A stretch of 64,000 nucleotides of DNA. Origin: JASLQO01 sp002327525 (GTDB lineage Bacteria > Pseudomonadota > Gammaproteobacteria > Pseudomonadales > Azotimanducaceae). The notes beneath the pieces are model-generated. The model had not been told where the DNA came from, did no database searches, and saw only the letters and a program-made list of their open reading frames with translations. The translations under genes were made by a program, and so were the position numbers. The DNA is taken from contig JASLQO010000013.1 in the NCBI GenBank assembly GCA_030744435.1, forward strand, positions 372,001-436,000, given 5' to 3'. Shown piece by piece: positions 1 to 7,925 of the stretch (the stretch's first letter is position 1; each line of letters begins with the position of its first letter).

Positions 1-1
1 T

Positions 2-544
2 GGCCTGATCCTCGAGTTCTACAACCCGGGTATGGTGTTTCCGTCGGTGCTGGGCGTGATCTGCCTGCTGCTCGGTGCCTACGGTCTGCAGATGCTGCCC
101 ATCAACTATGTCGGGCTCGCGCTGATCGTGGTGGGCATCGGGCTCATGATCGCGGAGGTGTTTTCGCCTAGTTTCGGTGTGCTCGGCATCGGTGGCGTGG
201 TGGCGTTCGTGTTCGGATCGATTATGCTCATCGACAGTGATCTGCCGGGTTATCAGTTGCCCATTCCCATCATCGCTGGTTTCGCGCTGTCTACCGGTCT
301 GCTCGCGTTTCTCGCCGTGGGCGCAGCGGTGCGTGCGCGGAGCAGCGATATGATGAGCGGTGTGGAAGCCATGGTCGGTGGGGAGGCGCGCGCGCTCGGC
401 AGCTTCGAAGGCACCGGCCGTGTCTGGGCGTTCGGTGAGAACTGGGTCGCGCAGAGCGAGGAACCAGTGGAGGAAGGCAGCATGGTCCGCATCAATGAGG
501 TGGACGGACTGAAGCTAATCGTTGAACCCATTCAGGAGGACTGA
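2..544 (+). CDS. NfeD-family membrane protein (5' end outside window)
   Basis: The reading frame is already open at base 2 (reading GLILEFYNPG) and no start is needed inside the window, so the N-terminus is missing. What remains has three or four hydrophobic helices over about the first 100 residues and then a soluble tail with alternating strands (ARALGSFEGTGRVW, SMVRINEVDGLKLIVEP). This is the NfeD layout: membrane helices followed by an OB-fold-like domain. The full gene may carry a ClpP-like protease domain upstream, which cannot be judged here. It ends 2 bases before an SPFH/stomatin gene. NfeD and stomatin proteins are commonly encoded together and are thought to act together in membrane quality control or microdomain organisation; that role is known for the family and only inferred here. 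Confidence 0.9.
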   Translation, partial: GLILEFYNPGMVFPSVLGVICLLLGAYGLQMLPINYVGLALIVVGIGLMIAEVFSPSFGVLGIGGVVAFVFGSIMLIDSDLPGYQLPIPIIAGFALSTGLLAFLAVGAAVRARSSDMMSGVEAMVGGEARALGSFEGTGRVWAFGENWVAQSEEPVEEGSMVRINEVDGLKLIVEPIQED

Positions 545-546
545 CC

Positions 547-1323
547 ATGGAAGTGGCCACCATCATCGTACTTGGCGTCGTCGTCTCGCTGCTCGCGAGC
601 GCGCTCCGGATTCTGCGGGAATATGAGCGGGGTGTGGTGTTCATGCTGGGCCGCTTCTACAAAGTGAAAGGTCCGGGGCTGGTGATCATCATTCCGATTC
701 TGCAGCAGATGGTGCGTGTCGATCTCAGGACCATCGTGCTCGACATCCCGACGCAGGATCTCATCACGCGAGACAATGTCTCGGTCAAGGTCAACGCAGT
801 GCTCTACTTCCGGGTGGTGGATTCGGAGCGGGCCATCATCAATGTCGAGAATTACATGGAGGCGACGGGGCAACTGGCACAGACCACCTTGCGCTCGGTG
901 CTTGGTCAGCACGAACTCGACGAGCTGCTCGCCGAACGGGAACGTCTGAATCATGACGTTCAGCAGATTCTCGATCAGCAGACGGATCAATGGGGCATCA
1001 AGGTGTCTAATGTCGAGATCAAGCACGTCGATATCGACGAAAGCATGGTCCGCGCAATCGCCAAGCAGGCGGAGGCGGAACGGGAACGAAGAGCCAAAAT
1101 CATCCACGCCGAGGGCGAGCAGCAAGCGGCAGAGAAACTCGTTGAGGCGGCCCAGCAACTCAGCCAGCAGACGGGTTCCATGCAGCTGCGTTATCTGCAG
1201 ACGCTGACCGAGATCGCCGGAGAGAAGAGTTCCACGATCGTCTTCCCATTGCCGCTGGATATAATGGAGGGCCTGAAGGCGTTGCTGCCCGCGACGCAGG
1301 ACGGATCCGACGACAAGCAGTAG
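547..1323 (+). CDS. Slipin/stomatin-like SPFH-domain membrane protein
   Basis: A protein of 258 residues starting at ATG 547 behind a strong site (caggaggactgacc). An N-terminal hydrophobic hairpin of about 20 residues leads into an SPFH band-7 domain: REYERGVVFMLGRFYKVKGP, then VDLRTIVLDIPTQDLITRDN, then a coiled-coil region rich in A, E and R (AKQAEAERERRAKI, about 170-200). Length and order match prokaryotic slipins. Slipins form oligomeric rings at the inner membrane together with NfeD partners, and the NfeD gene ends just 2 bases upstream, so co-translation is likely. The family assignment is firm. The cellular role here is inferred only from the pairing. Confidence 0.93.
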   Translation: MEVATIIVLGVVVSLLASALRILREYERGVVFMLGRFYKVKGPGLVIIIPILQQMVRVDLRTIVLDIPTQDLITRDNVSVKVNAVLYFRVVDSERAIINVENYMEATGQLAQTTLRSVLGQHELDELLAERERLNHDVQQILDQQTDQWGIKVSNVEIKHVDIDESMVRAIAKQAEAERERRAKIIHAEGEQQAAEKLVEAAQQLSQQTGSMQLRYLQTLTEIAGEKSSTIVFPLPLDIMEGLKALLPATQDGSDDKQ

Positions 1324-1356
1324 CCCATAGCCGTCTTACAGACAGTCAGGGATGTC

Positions 1357-2595
1357 CTGCGTCCCCAAGGCAGAGTTTTCTATGGATGGTGGATAGTCGC
1401 CGCCAGCGCTGGTGTTCAGTGGCTCGCGGCGGTGCTGTGGATGCAGTCGTTCGGTGCCTACGTGGTGTTGCTTGAGCGGGACTTCGGATGGAGCAAGACC
1501 GTGCTTTCCGGCGCCTTCGCGCTCACTCGGGTGGAGAGCGGCATTCTCGGCCCGTTGCAGGGGTGGCTCGTGGATCGCTTCGGGCCGCGCATCGTGCTGA
1601 GCGTGGGCACGGTGATGTTTGGTGTGGGATTCATGCTATTCAGTCGCATCGAAACGCTGCTCGGCTTCTACCTCTCCTTTGCATTGATAGCACTCGGATC
1701 GAGCCTGGGTGGCTTCCCCACATTGATGGTGTCGCTGGTCAACTGGTTCAACCGGCACCGTGCTAAGGCCATTTCCATCTCACAGCTCGGTCACTCGCTC
1801 GGGGGGCTGTCGGTGCCGCTCGTGGTGGTTGCACTCGGTGCGTGGGGTTGGCGTGACACGGCGTTTGCTTCCGGTGTGCTGGTCATGCTGATGGGACTGC
1901 CGTTGGTGCAGTTGGTTCGGCACAGACCGGAACACCACGGCGAGGTGGTTGACGGGGGTGTGCCGGAAGAGACCGGCTCTGTGTCAGCCATTGCTGCCGT
2001 GCCCGACTTCACGGCACGCCAGGCGATGCGCACGCCGGCGTTCTGGTTGATTTCCTCAGGACATGCGCTGGCGCTGCTGACCGTGTCGTCAGTGATGGTG
2101 CATCTCGTTCCGCACCTCTCCGAGGGGTTGGGTTACACCCTCGGTGCGGCCGCTGGTATCGTGGCGCTGATGACGGGCTTTCAGATGTTTGGTCAACTGC
2201 TCGGCGGCTACTTTGGCGACCGGGTGGACAAACGTTTCATCTGTGCGGCATGCATGCTGGCCCATGGTCTGGCGTTGGTACTGGTCGCTAATGCCGGCTC
2301 ATTGTCCATGGTCGTCGCGTTCGCCGTGTTGCATGGCCTCGCCTGGGGCATCCGCGGGCCGCAGATGGTCGCGTTGAGGGCAGACTATTTCGGTACGTCC
2401 TCCTTCGGCACGATCATGGGCTTTTCTTCGCTGATCGTGATGTTCGGCATGTCTGGGGGGCCCATCTTCGCAGGCTTCATGGCGGACGTGTTCGGTAACT
2501 ACGAGCTGGGTTACACGGTGCTCGCCGCATTCGGTATTCTCGGCGCTGGCTGCTTTTTAGTGGCACGCCCGCCGGATCACCCGGACACACATTAA
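1357..2595 (+). CDS. MFS transporter (unusual start region)
   Basis: A twelve-helix major facilitator protein of about 410 residues, similar in layout to oxalate/formate or monocarboxylate-type carriers. The amphipathic loop after helix 2 (GWLVDRFGPR) and the later GGYFGDRVDKR fit MFS motif A. The first ATG/GTG in frame is GTG 1432, but the same frame upstream encodes RVFYGWWIVAASAGVQW, a typical MFS first helix that would be lost with that start. The frame is open back to the stop codon of the slipin gene at 1321, and no ATG, GTG or TTG lies between. CTG 1357, preceded by AGGGA at 1348-1352, is my best guess. The substrate is unknown. If a single-base error is present, a start at ATG 1350 in another frame could join it. 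Confidence 0.82.
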   Translation: MRPQGRVFYGWWIVAASAGVQWLAAVLWMQSFGAYVVLLERDFGWSKTVLSGAFALTRVESGILGPLQGWLVDRFGPRIVLSVGTVMFGVGFMLFSRIETLLGFYLSFALIALGSSLGGFPTLMVSLVNWFNRHRAKAISISQLGHSLGGLSVPLVVVALGAWGWRDTAFASGVLVMLMGLPLVQLVRHRPEHHGEVVDGGVPEETGSVSAIAAVPDFTARQAMRTPAFWLISSGHALALLTVSSVMVHLVPHLSEGLGYTLGAAAGIVALMTGFQMFGQLLGGYFGDRVDKRFICAACMLAHGLALVLVANAGSLSMVVAFAVLHGLAWGIRGPQMVALRADYFGTSSFGTIMGFSSLIVMFGMSGGPIFAGFMADVFGNYELGYTVLAAFGILGAGCFLVARPPDHPDTH

Positions 2596-2600
2596 TTTGC

Positions 2601-2627
2601 ATCAAAAATACATCATAAGCTTTTGAT
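2601..2627. repeat. AT-rich inverted repeat downstream of the MFS gene
   Basis: ATCAAAA at 2601-2607 is the exact reverse complement of TTTTGAT at 2621-2627, with a 13-base loop. It lies between the MFS stop and a decayed gene, in unusually AT-rich sequence. It could be a weak terminator or an operator. No long T tract follows it. Confidence 0.35.
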
Positions 2628-2642
2628 AATATTAGATATTAG

Positions 2643-3993
2643 TTGCCGAAAATGCCATTATCGATGCATGCGTTTGTGGTTGTTCGTGGCCTGGCGTTGC
2701 TCACGCCGGTGCTGCGTGCAGAAGTAGCGCGGGGTCCGAGTCTGAGTCCCAATGCAGGCACTGGTAAGGACGCCAGGGATGCCGCGCGCGCCTGGAAACT
2801 CCAGAGCGCCTCCGATAAAACCTTCAAAGTCAGCGGCGGCCTGCGTAGTCCCGCTCAGCATGCATTCGGTGACATTCTGCGCGAGGAAGGTGCGCACATC
2901 AGGGGCCCGTGACAGGACCCACGGTGCTGTGCCTGGAATATCTCGATTACTCGGGAGACAGTGAGCGCGCACCGGGTGTGCTGACCACGGCGGTACTGCG
3001 TCCGGAAGCAGCGTCGCTGGTGCATGGGGTCGACTGGCACTAACTCGCCGATCGCGTGCGCGTGGATGGACAGGTGCTGATGTCGGATGCATCGACCCAC
3101 GGCAACGGGTTTGGTGAATTCATCGACTTGCACTACGCTGGTGAACGCTCGCATCAGAGTTTCGGTGTCGAGTATCTGGATGAACGCATCGACATTCGTA
3201 AACTGGGCGTTACCACCGCTAACAACCAAATGGGAGTGAGGTGCGCGCACAGCTTCGCTAACCTGTCCTGGGCGAAACGCAACGACATCGAACTGCTGGG
3301 ATTCACGGAACGCCGGGGCGAAGGGCTTCGCGCTGGTGGTGGAACGGTGTTCGAAGACCTCACGGTGTTCGATAACGCGGCGACTCTCGCCTGGCGCTCG
3401 GGTGGGACCAGCGCGCAGTATCATGACGCGTTCGGCGATGCCAGCTTCTATGAGGTGTCACCACGCCTGAGGACGACCGTGGAATATCGCGCACCCTCCT
3501 CGGGTCTCCTGGGGTGGTCTGTGCGAGCCGGCTTGTTCGAAGAGAAGATGGGAGGCGACGCCTTCTTCTATGGCGTTGGTATGTACTGGCGACCCCGCGA
3601 AAACGTCAACGTTGCAGCGCGCATATCGTATCGCAACCGCGGTGGCTGGTTGCTCAAAGAGGGCCGGCAACACATGGTGTCCTACGCCACGCGTCAATGG
3701 GAACCCTCTTTGGAGCTGACCTATGAATTGAACGCCCGCCAGCAACTGGGTGTGTCCATGCAATGGGTTGCGATCGATGCCCGTCAGAATGGTTACTACC
3801 GGCTTCAGCAGGTTCGTTGCATTCCGAGTGGCAGTTCGATCGTGCGGCAGATCTCAAACTGGTCTACATGCGTATCCCACAGCTCGGGTCGAGCGCGGTG
3901 GAAACCGGTGTAGTGTCCGGGTTCGAGAATGCCCACAGGGGGCCGCCCGGCAATCGGGTTACACTCAGCGTCAGCTATCGGTTCAGCTCGTGA
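2643..3993 (+). pseudogene. Decayed outer-membrane beta-barrel gene, DUF5916-like
   Basis: Three consecutive pieces read as one protein only after repair. Piece 1 (2643-2912) begins with a signal-peptide-like stretch (VVVRGLALLTPVLRAE). The frame then moves so that EYLDYSGDSERAPGVLTTAV and LVHGVDWH follow, ending at an in-frame TAA at 3041-3043. Piece 2 (about 3044-3810) reads LADRVRVDGQVLMSD and then many alternating strands (FGVEYLDERIDIRKLGV, SVRAGLFEEKMGGDAFFYGV). Piece 3, in another frame, supplies LKLVYMRIPQLG and the C-terminal strand NRVTLSVSYRFSS, ending at 3993. The pattern resembles the C-terminal barrel of DUF5916 proteins. Compared with that family most of the N-terminal half is missing. 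The exact family is uncertain, but the multiple lesions are visible. Confidence 0.7.
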
Positions 3994-4126
3994 GCGTGCT
4001 GTCGGCTTTCCGGATTTCCCGAAAGCTCAGTTTTCCAAGGCATACACCCTGCACTCCACTACGTCGGCAAGTGTGCGCCCTTCAGCCACGCGTAGCGTAG
4101 GTTAGCGTTCTCGAAAGTGCTGTGCG

Positions 4127-5164
4127 TTACTGTCCCGGGTTCATAGCGTGCTGCTCGCGCCACTCCTGTTCCAGCTGCCGAGCACCGCGCAGAGTATTGA
4201 CCATTGCGTAGTTGCCTTCATGGCACGCATATTCGAAGTTCGCGGCCTTGGTGCGCGGCCAGGGAAATTCGCCGCTGTAGGATGTTTCGTAGTCCGGATC
4301 GTACACGGTGAACTGGTACAAGAGGCTGCCCGCGGTCGCCGGATTGAACCGTTCCACAACTCGGAGATCGTCGCGGGGTACACCGGGACGCGCAAGGAAG
4401 TTGGTGGTTTCCACTACCAAGGTGTCGCCTTCCCACCAGCCGATGGAGTCGCCGCTGAGAGAGCGCATATCGGATGGTGCATGCGGTGCGTTCATCCGCA
4501 CGATGCGTGTCCAGTGCATCCACTCGACATGAATCACCAGGTGCGTATCGGTTTGTATGATCGTCTTCAGATTGTTGTACACCACGGGACGTATGGGGAC
4601 GGTCACCACGTCGACGTACATGCACCGTAGCAACATCGACAGGCCTTCGGGGTTGTCGTACGGGTCACCCCCTTCGTCCATCCACCAGGCTGTGCCGGTG
4701 TTCTTGTGAGCCAGCGGCCGTAGCGTGGCCCGTCGGGTGACACCGGCGTCGGACAGCTCCGGCAGGCGGCCGTTGGATGGATCAGTGAGAATGGAAGTTC
4801 GGTAGTGGGCGTCGATTTTGAACAGCGTGCTACCAGGGTCGAACCATGCGTAGTTGTAGCTGCCCACGCTCGCGCCTTTCTGCGGCGGTCCGCGATCGGG
4901 ATCGCTACGGGCGTCACCTGCCACGACACGCCCGAGTGCCGCCTGTTCCAGTTCCCTGGCTTGCGCAACGCTCATGGTCTGTCGTTCGCCATACTCTTGC
5001 GGACGTTCGTAGGGAGTAAGGGTGGCGATGTCATAGCGGCCCGAGAAATCCGGCTTGCCGCTTGCCGTTCTGGGGTATTCGTCCGCGTGGGCGAGCGTGG
5101 TGATCGATACCGGGCTTGCGACTAAGCAGACCATGGCAAAACTCGACAGCAAGGGCTTGTGCAT
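4127..5164 (-). CDS. Secreted protein of unknown function, third member of a paralogous trio
   Basis: A protein of 345 residues starting at ATG 5164, chosen because GGGAGGTGA lies just upstream and a signal peptide follows (SFAMVCLVASPVSITTLAHA). A longer open frame upstream of this ATG has no such features. The mature part starts with ASGKPDFSGRYDIATLTPYE, has GWWEGDTLVVETTNF in the middle and ends with YACHEGNYAMVNTLRGAR. The two genes upstream share these landmarks in the same order, so all three belong to one exported family. Such proteins are frequent in some Proteobacteria and Acidobacteria but I know no assigned activity. No catalytic motif is evident. It is the last gene of the presumed operon 6955-4127, 85 bases after the second gene. 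Confidence 0.85.
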   Translation of the reverse strand: MHKPLLSSFAMVCLVASPVSITTLAHADEYPRTASGKPDFSGRYDIATLTPYERPQEYGERQTMSVAQARELEQAALGRVVAGDARSDPDRGPPQKGASVGSYNYAWFDPGSTLFKIDAHYRTSILTDPSNGRLPELSDAGVTRRATLRPLAHKNTGTAWWMDEGGDPYDNPEGLSMLLRCMYVDVVTVPIRPVVYNNLKTIIQTDTHLVIHVEWMHWTRIVRMNAPHAPSDMRSLSGDSIGWWEGDTLVVETTNFLARPGVPRDDLRVVERFNPATAGSLLYQFTVYDPDYETSYSGEFPWPRTKAANFEYACHEGNYAMVNTLRGARQLEQEWREQHAMNPGQ

Positions 5165-5249
5165 GGGTTCACCTCCCGCTTCGATTGTCGCACAAGCGCG
5201 ATGATTAACTAGATGTTCCTCAAGTAGGAAGAGGTACCGGCGCCGGGTG

Positions 5250-6188
5250 CTACTCGCGGCCGGCCGCCCCTTTGAGCACGTTGGCCAGCGCGTAGTTGCC
5301 TTCGTGGCAGGCATACTCATAGAGGCGGCCCGCGGTCACACCGCGCGAGGCCTGATCGGACGTCATCGGTGATATCGCGGTCCATGAGCGTGTGAACATG
5401 TCGGGATCTTCCACGGTGAAACGGTAATCAATGGTGTTCTCGTCTACACGGCGCAGCGATTCGGTGATCTTCAGACCCGCGCGGCTGGCGCGCCACGGCC
5501 ATGCCCAGTGATAGTGGTTTTTGGTGGCAAAGCGGCGGGATTCGATGACGAGAGTGTCGCCCTCCCAGCGTCCCCGGGCATCGCCCAGCCACTGGCCGAT
5601 AGCGGGGTCTATATGCGGACGTCCGTCCAATGGAATGATGCGGTATTCGTGATACATCTCCTGATTAATCGCGATCATGTCCTCGGTCTGGAATATCTGG
5701 AAATTCATATTGTAGGGCTGCAGCGGTGCCATGGTCACGCCATCCGATATGCAGCGCTCGCCGGTATCGAGATCGAGATAGGAGTAGTAGGGTCCGACCC
5801 CGTAGCGGGCTTGTTCGGCATCGCTGCGGGTCCTGGCTTCTGGTTTCCAGGGGATCTTACCGTCTGGCGGATCCACGATGAGTGAGGTGGGATTGCCTGG
5901 CAGCATCTTCATGCCGGGGTCCAGCCACACACGGTTGTATCCGCCCACGCTTCCGGGCGGTGGTTCTTTATCAAACGCAGCAAATGCCTCCTCGGTGCGT
6001 GCTTCCAGGGCTCGTGCTTCCTCATCGGTCAGATGGGTACGGCCGGCGAGTCGATCCGGGCGCTCGAGTGGGGTTGATGTGGCAGTGGTCCACACACCCT
6101 GGAGATCGGGTGCGCCCCAGGCCGTCTTGGGCGGATCGGCGCATACCCCGACCGGGATCAGGGCCATGAACATCAGCAATCGTCTCAT
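5250..6188 (-). CDS. Secreted protein of unknown function, second member of a paralogous trio
   Basis: A protein of 312 residues starting at ATG 6188 behind GGAGGAATCCC. The signal peptide is MRRLLMFMALIPVGVCA, followed directly by a mature start with APDLQGVWTTATSTPLERP. The central element is GRWEGDTLVIESRRF and the C-terminal element is YACHEGNYALANVLKGA, both close to the downstream paralogue. The start overlaps the stop of the preceding gene by 4 bases (6185-6188), which supports translational coupling. Function is unknown. Export to the periplasm is inferred from the signal peptide. Confidence 0.87.
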   Translation of the reverse strand: MRRLLMFMALIPVGVCADPPKTAWGAPDLQGVWTTATSTPLERPDRLAGRTHLTDEEARALEARTEEAFAAFDKEPPPGSVGGYNRVWLDPGMKMLPGNPTSLIVDPPDGKIPWKPEARTRSDAEQARYGVGPYYSYLDLDTGERCISDGVTMAPLQPYNMNFQIFQTEDMIAINQEMYHEYRIIPLDGRPHIDPAIGQWLGDARGRWEGDTLVIESRRFATKNHYHWAWPWRASRAGLKITESLRRVDENTIDYRFTVEDPDMFTRSWTAISPMTSDQASRGVTAGRLYEYACHEGNYALANVLKGAAGRE

Positions 6189-6955
6189 TGGGATTCCTCC
6201 GGCTGTCGCGTGAGGTGGCCGTACATGAGTTGCTCCACGAATTCCACGCAGCGGAAATCGAGTAGCTGCACGTTGGGCTCGATGCGCCGGTACAACGGCA
6301 GGCGCAGCGTCCAGGGCCGTTTGTAGACGTTCGGATCCGTCAATGTGGCTTCGTATAGCAGATGATCGGGTCCGGTGCGCGTGAAGCGCTCCTCGACGTG
6401 CAAGGCATCGCTGTGGTGATTTCCGGCACGGTCGAGCCAGGTCTCGCCCACCTGGTCGGTCACGTCCACCACCAGGGTCTCGCCTTCCCAGCGCCCCAGC
6501 GAATGGCCCATCCATGAACTGGCTGGAGCTTCCAGGTCCGGCTGGTCAAGATGCACGGTTCGGCTCGCGCCCGCGAATTCATAGGCGATGAAAACGTGGC
6601 CGGGCGTTTGCAAGATCTGAAAAGGCAACGGCATGTAGGTGGCGCGGGGAACTCCCGGCATGTAGCAGTTTACGGCTGGGTCGCGTTCGGTCCGATGCTC
6701 GAAGTTGTCGTCCCTGACGGTGCGCGCATGATCCCGATACGGAATCCACCCCCCCTCGACGACGCCGAGCCCTGCGGGGGCAGCCCCCAACGCACCGCTT
6801 TCAGTGATTGGTGCGGCACTTGCCACATGTGGTTCGACGTTCCAGTGCGCCGAACCCACCGCCTGCCAGATGCCGTTCAGATCTGGCGTTCCGGCGTGGC
6901 CTGCAACAGCGATGAAGAGCACGGCCGCACCGGCGAGCATGGTTGGGGAAAACAC
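6185..6955 (-). CDS. Secreted protein of unknown function, first member of a paralogous trio
   Basis: A protein of 256 residues starting at GTG 6955 with GGAGGG eight bases upstream. The signal peptide (MLAGAAVLFIAVAGHAG) leads straight into TPDLNGIWQAVGS, the family N-terminal element. GRWEGETLVVDVTDQ marks the centre. The C-terminus (LLDFRCVEFVEQLMYGHL) is more divergent than in the two genes that follow, lacking the YACHEGNYA form. It is the shortest of the three. The 4-base overlap with the next gene and common strand indicate an operon. Divergence between the copies suggests distinct substrates or partners rather than a recent duplication; this is inference. Confidence 0.85.
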   Translation of the reverse strand: MFSPTMLAGAAVLFIAVAGHAGTPDLNGIWQAVGSAHWNVEPHVASAAPITESGALGAAPAGLGVVEGGWIPYRDHARTVRDDNFEHRTERDPAVNCYMPGVPRATYMPLPFQILQTPGHVFIAYEFAGASRTVHLDQPDLEAPASSWMGHSLGRWEGETLVVDVTDQVGETWLDRAGNHHSDALHVEERFTRTGPDHLLYEATLTDPNVYKRPWTLRLPLYRRIEPNVQLLDFRCVEFVEQLMYGHLTRQPEESQ

Positions 6956-7190
6956 GATGAACTCCCTCCAATGTCTTGTGGATCGTTATTTACCAAGCAG
7001 CCCACCAGATGCCTGGGCTGCAGAAATCTACGGGCTGTGGCGGTCCCGGTTCGGTCTGATCGACCGATCGTTTTCGCCACATATAGAGCCCACTATGCTC
7101 CACAAACGATCCAAAAATCATCCTCGCATTGACCCTCGCCTCGCACCACACCTTTGTGCGGCGCAGACTCCTGGCATTGATGCGCACAAC

Positions 7191-7701
7191 TCAGTCGACT
7201 CTCGATGTCACGTTGAATGACCACCACTGCGGCGTTCGCTCCCCGGGATCACGCCCCAGTTTGGCACTGCGCGCCTGCCAAACGGCATCGAGTTCGGCGT
7301 CGTCGGTCACCCTGTCGAGTGTTACTGTCGAGTGTTACCGGGTGGACACGACCCGCAGCGCGAAGTCGCGCGGCGGGATTTTCGAGTGCCGCGCTGGACC
7401 AGGTTTTGCCCTCGCATCTGGCACAGCTCAGATACCCACGGCCCTCCACGGACATGCAGTTGATGTTGACCGAGTGAGGAAGCGCTCGTTGGACCTCTAT
7501 CTGGCACAGGGGTACCGCCTCGCGATCGTTGACGAAGGACCAGTCCGAGATAGGGCCGGGTGTGACCTCCCCGCGCAAATAGCTCCCGGGCATGCGATCG
7601 CATGGGCAGGACAGGTAGTAATAGGTAAGGGCGGCGATGATACCGCCCGCGAGCAATGTCGCGATGATGCCTTTGGCGGCGAAACCGTCTGATCTAAGCA
7701 T
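7191..7701 (-). pseudogene. Single-pass membrane protein gene broken by a 13-base tandem duplication
   Basis: The gene starts at ATG 7701 and encodes one hydrophobic helix (GIIATLLAGGIIAALTYYYL) and then a cysteine-containing soluble part (SCPCDRMPGSYLRGEV, CQIEVQRALPHSVNINCMS, YLSCARCEGKTW). As it stands, the frame changes within the 7312-7337 repeat and stops at 7249 with a basic, disordered tail. Removing one of the two identical 13-base copies restores the text GRVHPVTLDRVTDDAELDAV and then WQARSAKLGRD, a plausible ending that runs to a TGA at 7191. I therefore annotate the ancestral extent. I do not recognise the family. It lies 29 bases downstream of a PLDc_N-like gene and is probably cotranscribed with it and the lipase gene. 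Confidence 0.75.
7312..7337. repeat. Perfect 13-base tandem duplication
   Basis: The 13-mer ctgtcgagtgtta occurs twice back to back at 7312-7324 and 7325-7337. Thirteen is not a multiple of three, so the second copy shifts the reading frame of the minus-strand gene 7701-7191. Deleting either copy restores a longer, sensible frame. Replication slippage is the simplest origin; an assembly artefact is the alternative. Confidence 0.95.
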
Positions 7702-7730
7702 GTCGGCTAACCTGACCGACGTTAGGCGGC

Positions 7731-7901
7731 TCACGTAGGGCCGAAAAATAGCCAAGCAACGAGACCGACAATGGGTAACAGCAACACGATGGCGATCCAC
7801 AGTGCCATACGCTGGGTCGATGCATCGCTTCTGAGGATGCGGGCAATAGCGTAGAGATTGGCGACGACGAGCAGACCACCGAAGATCGCGTAGATGCTCA
7901 T
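7731..7901 (-). CDS. Small two-helix membrane protein, PLDc_N-like
   Basis: A protein of 56 residues: ATG at 7901 with AAGGAG eight bases upstream, stop at 7731. It reads as two hydrophobic helices (IYAIFGGLLVVANLYAIARI and LWIAIVLLLPIVGLVAWLFF) joined by a short polar loop and ending in GPT. The LP-x-VG-x-x-AW-x-x-FG pattern at the C-terminus resembles the N-terminal membrane segment of cardiolipin synthases (PLDc_N), which also occurs as free-standing small proteins. Function is unknown. It sits 24 bases after the lipase-like gene and 29 before the next minus-strand gene. Confidence 0.75.
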   Translation of the reverse strand: MSIYAIFGGLLVVANLYAIARILRSDASTQRMALWIAIVLLLPIVGLVAWLFFGPT

Positions 7902-7925
7902 GGCGGTTGCTCCTTAGTTGACTGC

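Noticed and set aside
7050..7080. Small hairpin near CGGTCTGATCGACCG followed by TTTT
   Set aside because: Short stem with no gene on the plus strand to terminate; probably chance.
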